A stretch of DNA of 51,670 nt from Clostridia bacterium (GTDB lineage: Bacteria > Bacillota > Clostridia > Oscillospirales > Acutalibacteraceae), in NCBI GenBank assembly GCA_017516315.1, contig JAFXDE010000032.1:1-51670 (forward strand), given 5' to 3'. The first letter of the stretch is position 1, and the number at the start of each line of letters is the position of its first letter. A model generated the notes under the pieces. That model did not search any database, was not told the origin of the DNA, and saw only the letters and a program-made list of their open reading frames with translations. Of the stretch, positions 50,713 to 51,670 are shown piece by piece. The translations under genes were made by a program, and so were the position numbers.

Positions 50713-50855
50713 GCGGAAAACTGACGGTAAAGAAAAAATCCAAGCCTTTCGACTTGGATGATGGTGCGGATGTTCATAACACAAGTAGTTCTCCGGCAAT
50801 ACATATTCTATACTTCGTACTCTAATATATTTCCTCGGATATGGAGGAATATATA
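50713..50855. other. non-coding junction before DUF6809/TnpV genes
   Basis: No convincing gene. It holds a small hairpin, ATCCAAG/CTTGGAT (50738-50759), and a GGAGG ribosome site at its end. Sequence style changes here toward the mobile-type genes that follow, so an element boundary may lie in this stretch, but I could not find a repeat pair to prove it. Confidence 0.35.
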
Positions 50856-51134
50856 ATGTCAAATATCATTGAAGATTTTTACTATGGCAACATCGAGCCA
50901 CAAGAGGTCAATTCAGAATTAACCCCTAAACTCAAAAAGAAACTGAGTAACCTCGCTGAGAAAGAAGAAGAGCTTACCACAAGGCTGACCGGTGAAGATA
51001 AGGAGCTGTTTCAAAACTATGTAAGTGCTTATATTGAATTTTCAACAACAAGTAATGCTGACAGCTTTATATCTGGATTTAGCCTCGGAGCAAAATTTAC
51101 ATACGACACATTTGTCAAGAATACGAAAGGATGA
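50856..51134 (+). CDS. DUF6809 family protein
   Basis: A 92-residue soluble, mostly helical, acidic protein. SNIIEDFYYGNIEPQ at the N-terminus, a central coiled helix (KLKKKLSNLAEKEEELTTRL) and the C-terminal SFISGFSLGAKFT match my memory of the DUF6809 family, small proteins frequent in mobile regions of Firmicutes. The function is not known. GGAGG lies 8 nt before ATG 50856. Its TGA overlaps the next ATG (ATGA), so translation of the TnpV-like protein is probably coupled. Codon use is more A/T-rich than in the genes to the left. Confidence 0.7.
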   Translation: MSNIIEDFYYGNIEPQEVNSELTPKLKKKLSNLAEKEEELTTRLTGEDKELFQNYVSAYIEFSTTSNADSFISGFSLGAKFTYDTFVKNTKG

Positions 51135-51508
51135 GTTTTACTATGAAAAACAATACAAATATTCAATACAGACAGGTTGGAGATTTCAACATTCCTAACT
51201 TTATCTTACCACCCGAAGAAGCAAATATAAGACTTGGCAAATGGGGTATGTTACATAAAGATTATCTTTTGAAACACAAGAAGGCGGTATTTGCAACACT
51301 GCTTGCTGAAGGCAAACTATATCAGCACTGTGCTGAAGTAGAAAAGCAGGCACAACAGATGTTTGATACTCTGGTTGAACAGATGAAACAAACTGAAGGT
51401 GTAACAGAACAACTTAAAGAAGGAAATCAGCTTGAATGGGTACAGAGAATGGGCAACATTCAGCAACGGGCAAGAGAAATTGTGTACAGTGAGTTGATAT
51501 ATACATAA
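51131..51508 (+). CDS. TnpV family transposon-encoded protein
   Basis: A 125-residue protein of the TnpV family found on clostridial mobilisable and conjugative transposons of the Tn4451/Tn1549 kind. Its molecular function is unclear. Family pattern: YRQVGDFNIPNFILP, GKWGMLHKDYLLKHKKAV, LLAEGKLYQHCAEVEKQA, and the end LEWVQRMGNIQQRAREIV. The ATGA overlap with the DUF6809 gene supports ATG 51131. ATG 51143 (MKNNTNIQ) is an alternative. It indicates that the right end belongs to a mobile element or its remnant. Confidence 0.82.
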   Translation: MSFTMKNNTNIQYRQVGDFNIPNFILPPEEANIRLGKWGMLHKDYLLKHKKAVFATLLAEGKLYQHCAEVEKQAQQMFDTLVEQMKQTEGVTEQLKEGNQLEWVQRMGNIQQRAREIVYSELIYT

Positions 51509-51555
51509 TATTAATGGCAGGGAGAATTATTTCACAATAATCTCGCTTTTATGGC

Positions 51556-51584
51556 TTGCAATTTCGCATATTGTGTGCTATAAT
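51556..51584 (+). promoter_or_regulatory. promoter of the last, partial gene
   Basis: TTGCAA (51556-51561), a 17-nt spacer ending in TGTGC and TATAAT (51579-51584) give a strong sigma-A promoter about 50 nt before ATG 51636. Confidence 0.82.
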
Positions 51585-51635
51585 AAACTTGGTTATAGTA
51601 TTTGGAAAAATATTATAGGAAGGGGCTTGACAAAA

Positions 51636-51670
51636 ATGAAGAACAGCGCGACAATCTTGTCAGTCAGTCA
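51636..51670 (+). CDS. start of a gene leaving the window (partial)
   Basis: ATG 51636 opens MKNSATILSVS and runs off the window. AGGAAGGGG lies 9-10 nt upstream, behind a strong promoter. Following DUF6809 and TnpV genes, it may be part of the same mobile element, but eleven residues do not identify it. Confidence 0.55.
   Translation, partial: MKNSATILSVS

Noticed and set aside
50592-50825. Open frame across the end of GH130 and the following terminator
   Set aside because: It overlaps GH130 in another frame, crosses a terminator hairpin, and has no ribosome site or family resemblance.

Overview
The window looks like chromosome from an anaerobic gut clostridium, most likely Oscillospiraceae/Ruminococcaceae (inference). 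The supporting signs are a Gram-positive PolC polymerase, the clostridial pyrH-frr-uppS-cdsA-dxr-rseP-ispG-polC order, the MEP isoprenoid route, a SleB-type cortex hydrolase and many intracellular glycoside hydrolases. Nearly all genes have strong Shine-Dalgarno sites and sigma-A-type promoters with 17-18 nt spacers. No rRNA, tRNA or CRISPR array was seen.

Layout. 1-230: a minus-strand ZTP-type riboswitch with terminator, feeding a gene that leaves the window after four codons. 230-3001: a GH89 alpha-N-acetylglucosaminidase and a small membrane protein. 3023-6973: a lysine riboswitch, dapA, dapB, an M20 amidohydrolase and a PHP phosphatase. 7135-12707: an NhaC antiporter, a small membrane protein, an alpha/beta hydrolase, a YbaK deacylase and a PcrA helicase. 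12814-14169: a GH28 enzyme. 14253-25375: the housekeeping operon pyrH to polC plus a glycerophosphodiesterase. Here dxr carries an in-frame TGA and polC lacks its proofreading exonuclease. 25456-32963: mostly minus-strand genes, namely a phosphoesterase, a choloylglycine-hydrolase-family enzyme, a three-gene cell-surface glycan set, a glutaminase-A-like protein and SleB.

33135-38952 is the most unusual system: a dlt-like operon of MBOAT acyltransferase, acyl carrier protein, DASS-family anion transporter, AMP-forming acyl ligase and SGNH/DltD-like protein. I infer that an imported carboxylate is activated, loaded on the carrier and transferred across the membrane to a cell-surface polymer. 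39923-44915 holds two exported proteins whose catalytic motifs are both degenerate: a D,D-carboxypeptidase homologue without its serine, and an SGNH domain followed by eight Big_2 domains.

44955-50671 is a carbohydrate locus: a GH27 alpha-galactosidase, a TIM-barrel/oxidoreductase fusion, a second oxidoreductase and a GH130 enzyme. A 162-bp MITE sits exactly in a stop codon between the two oxidoreductase genes. From about 50710 the style changes. Codons become more A/T-rich and DUF6809 and TnpV-family genes appear, so the right end probably enters a mobile element.
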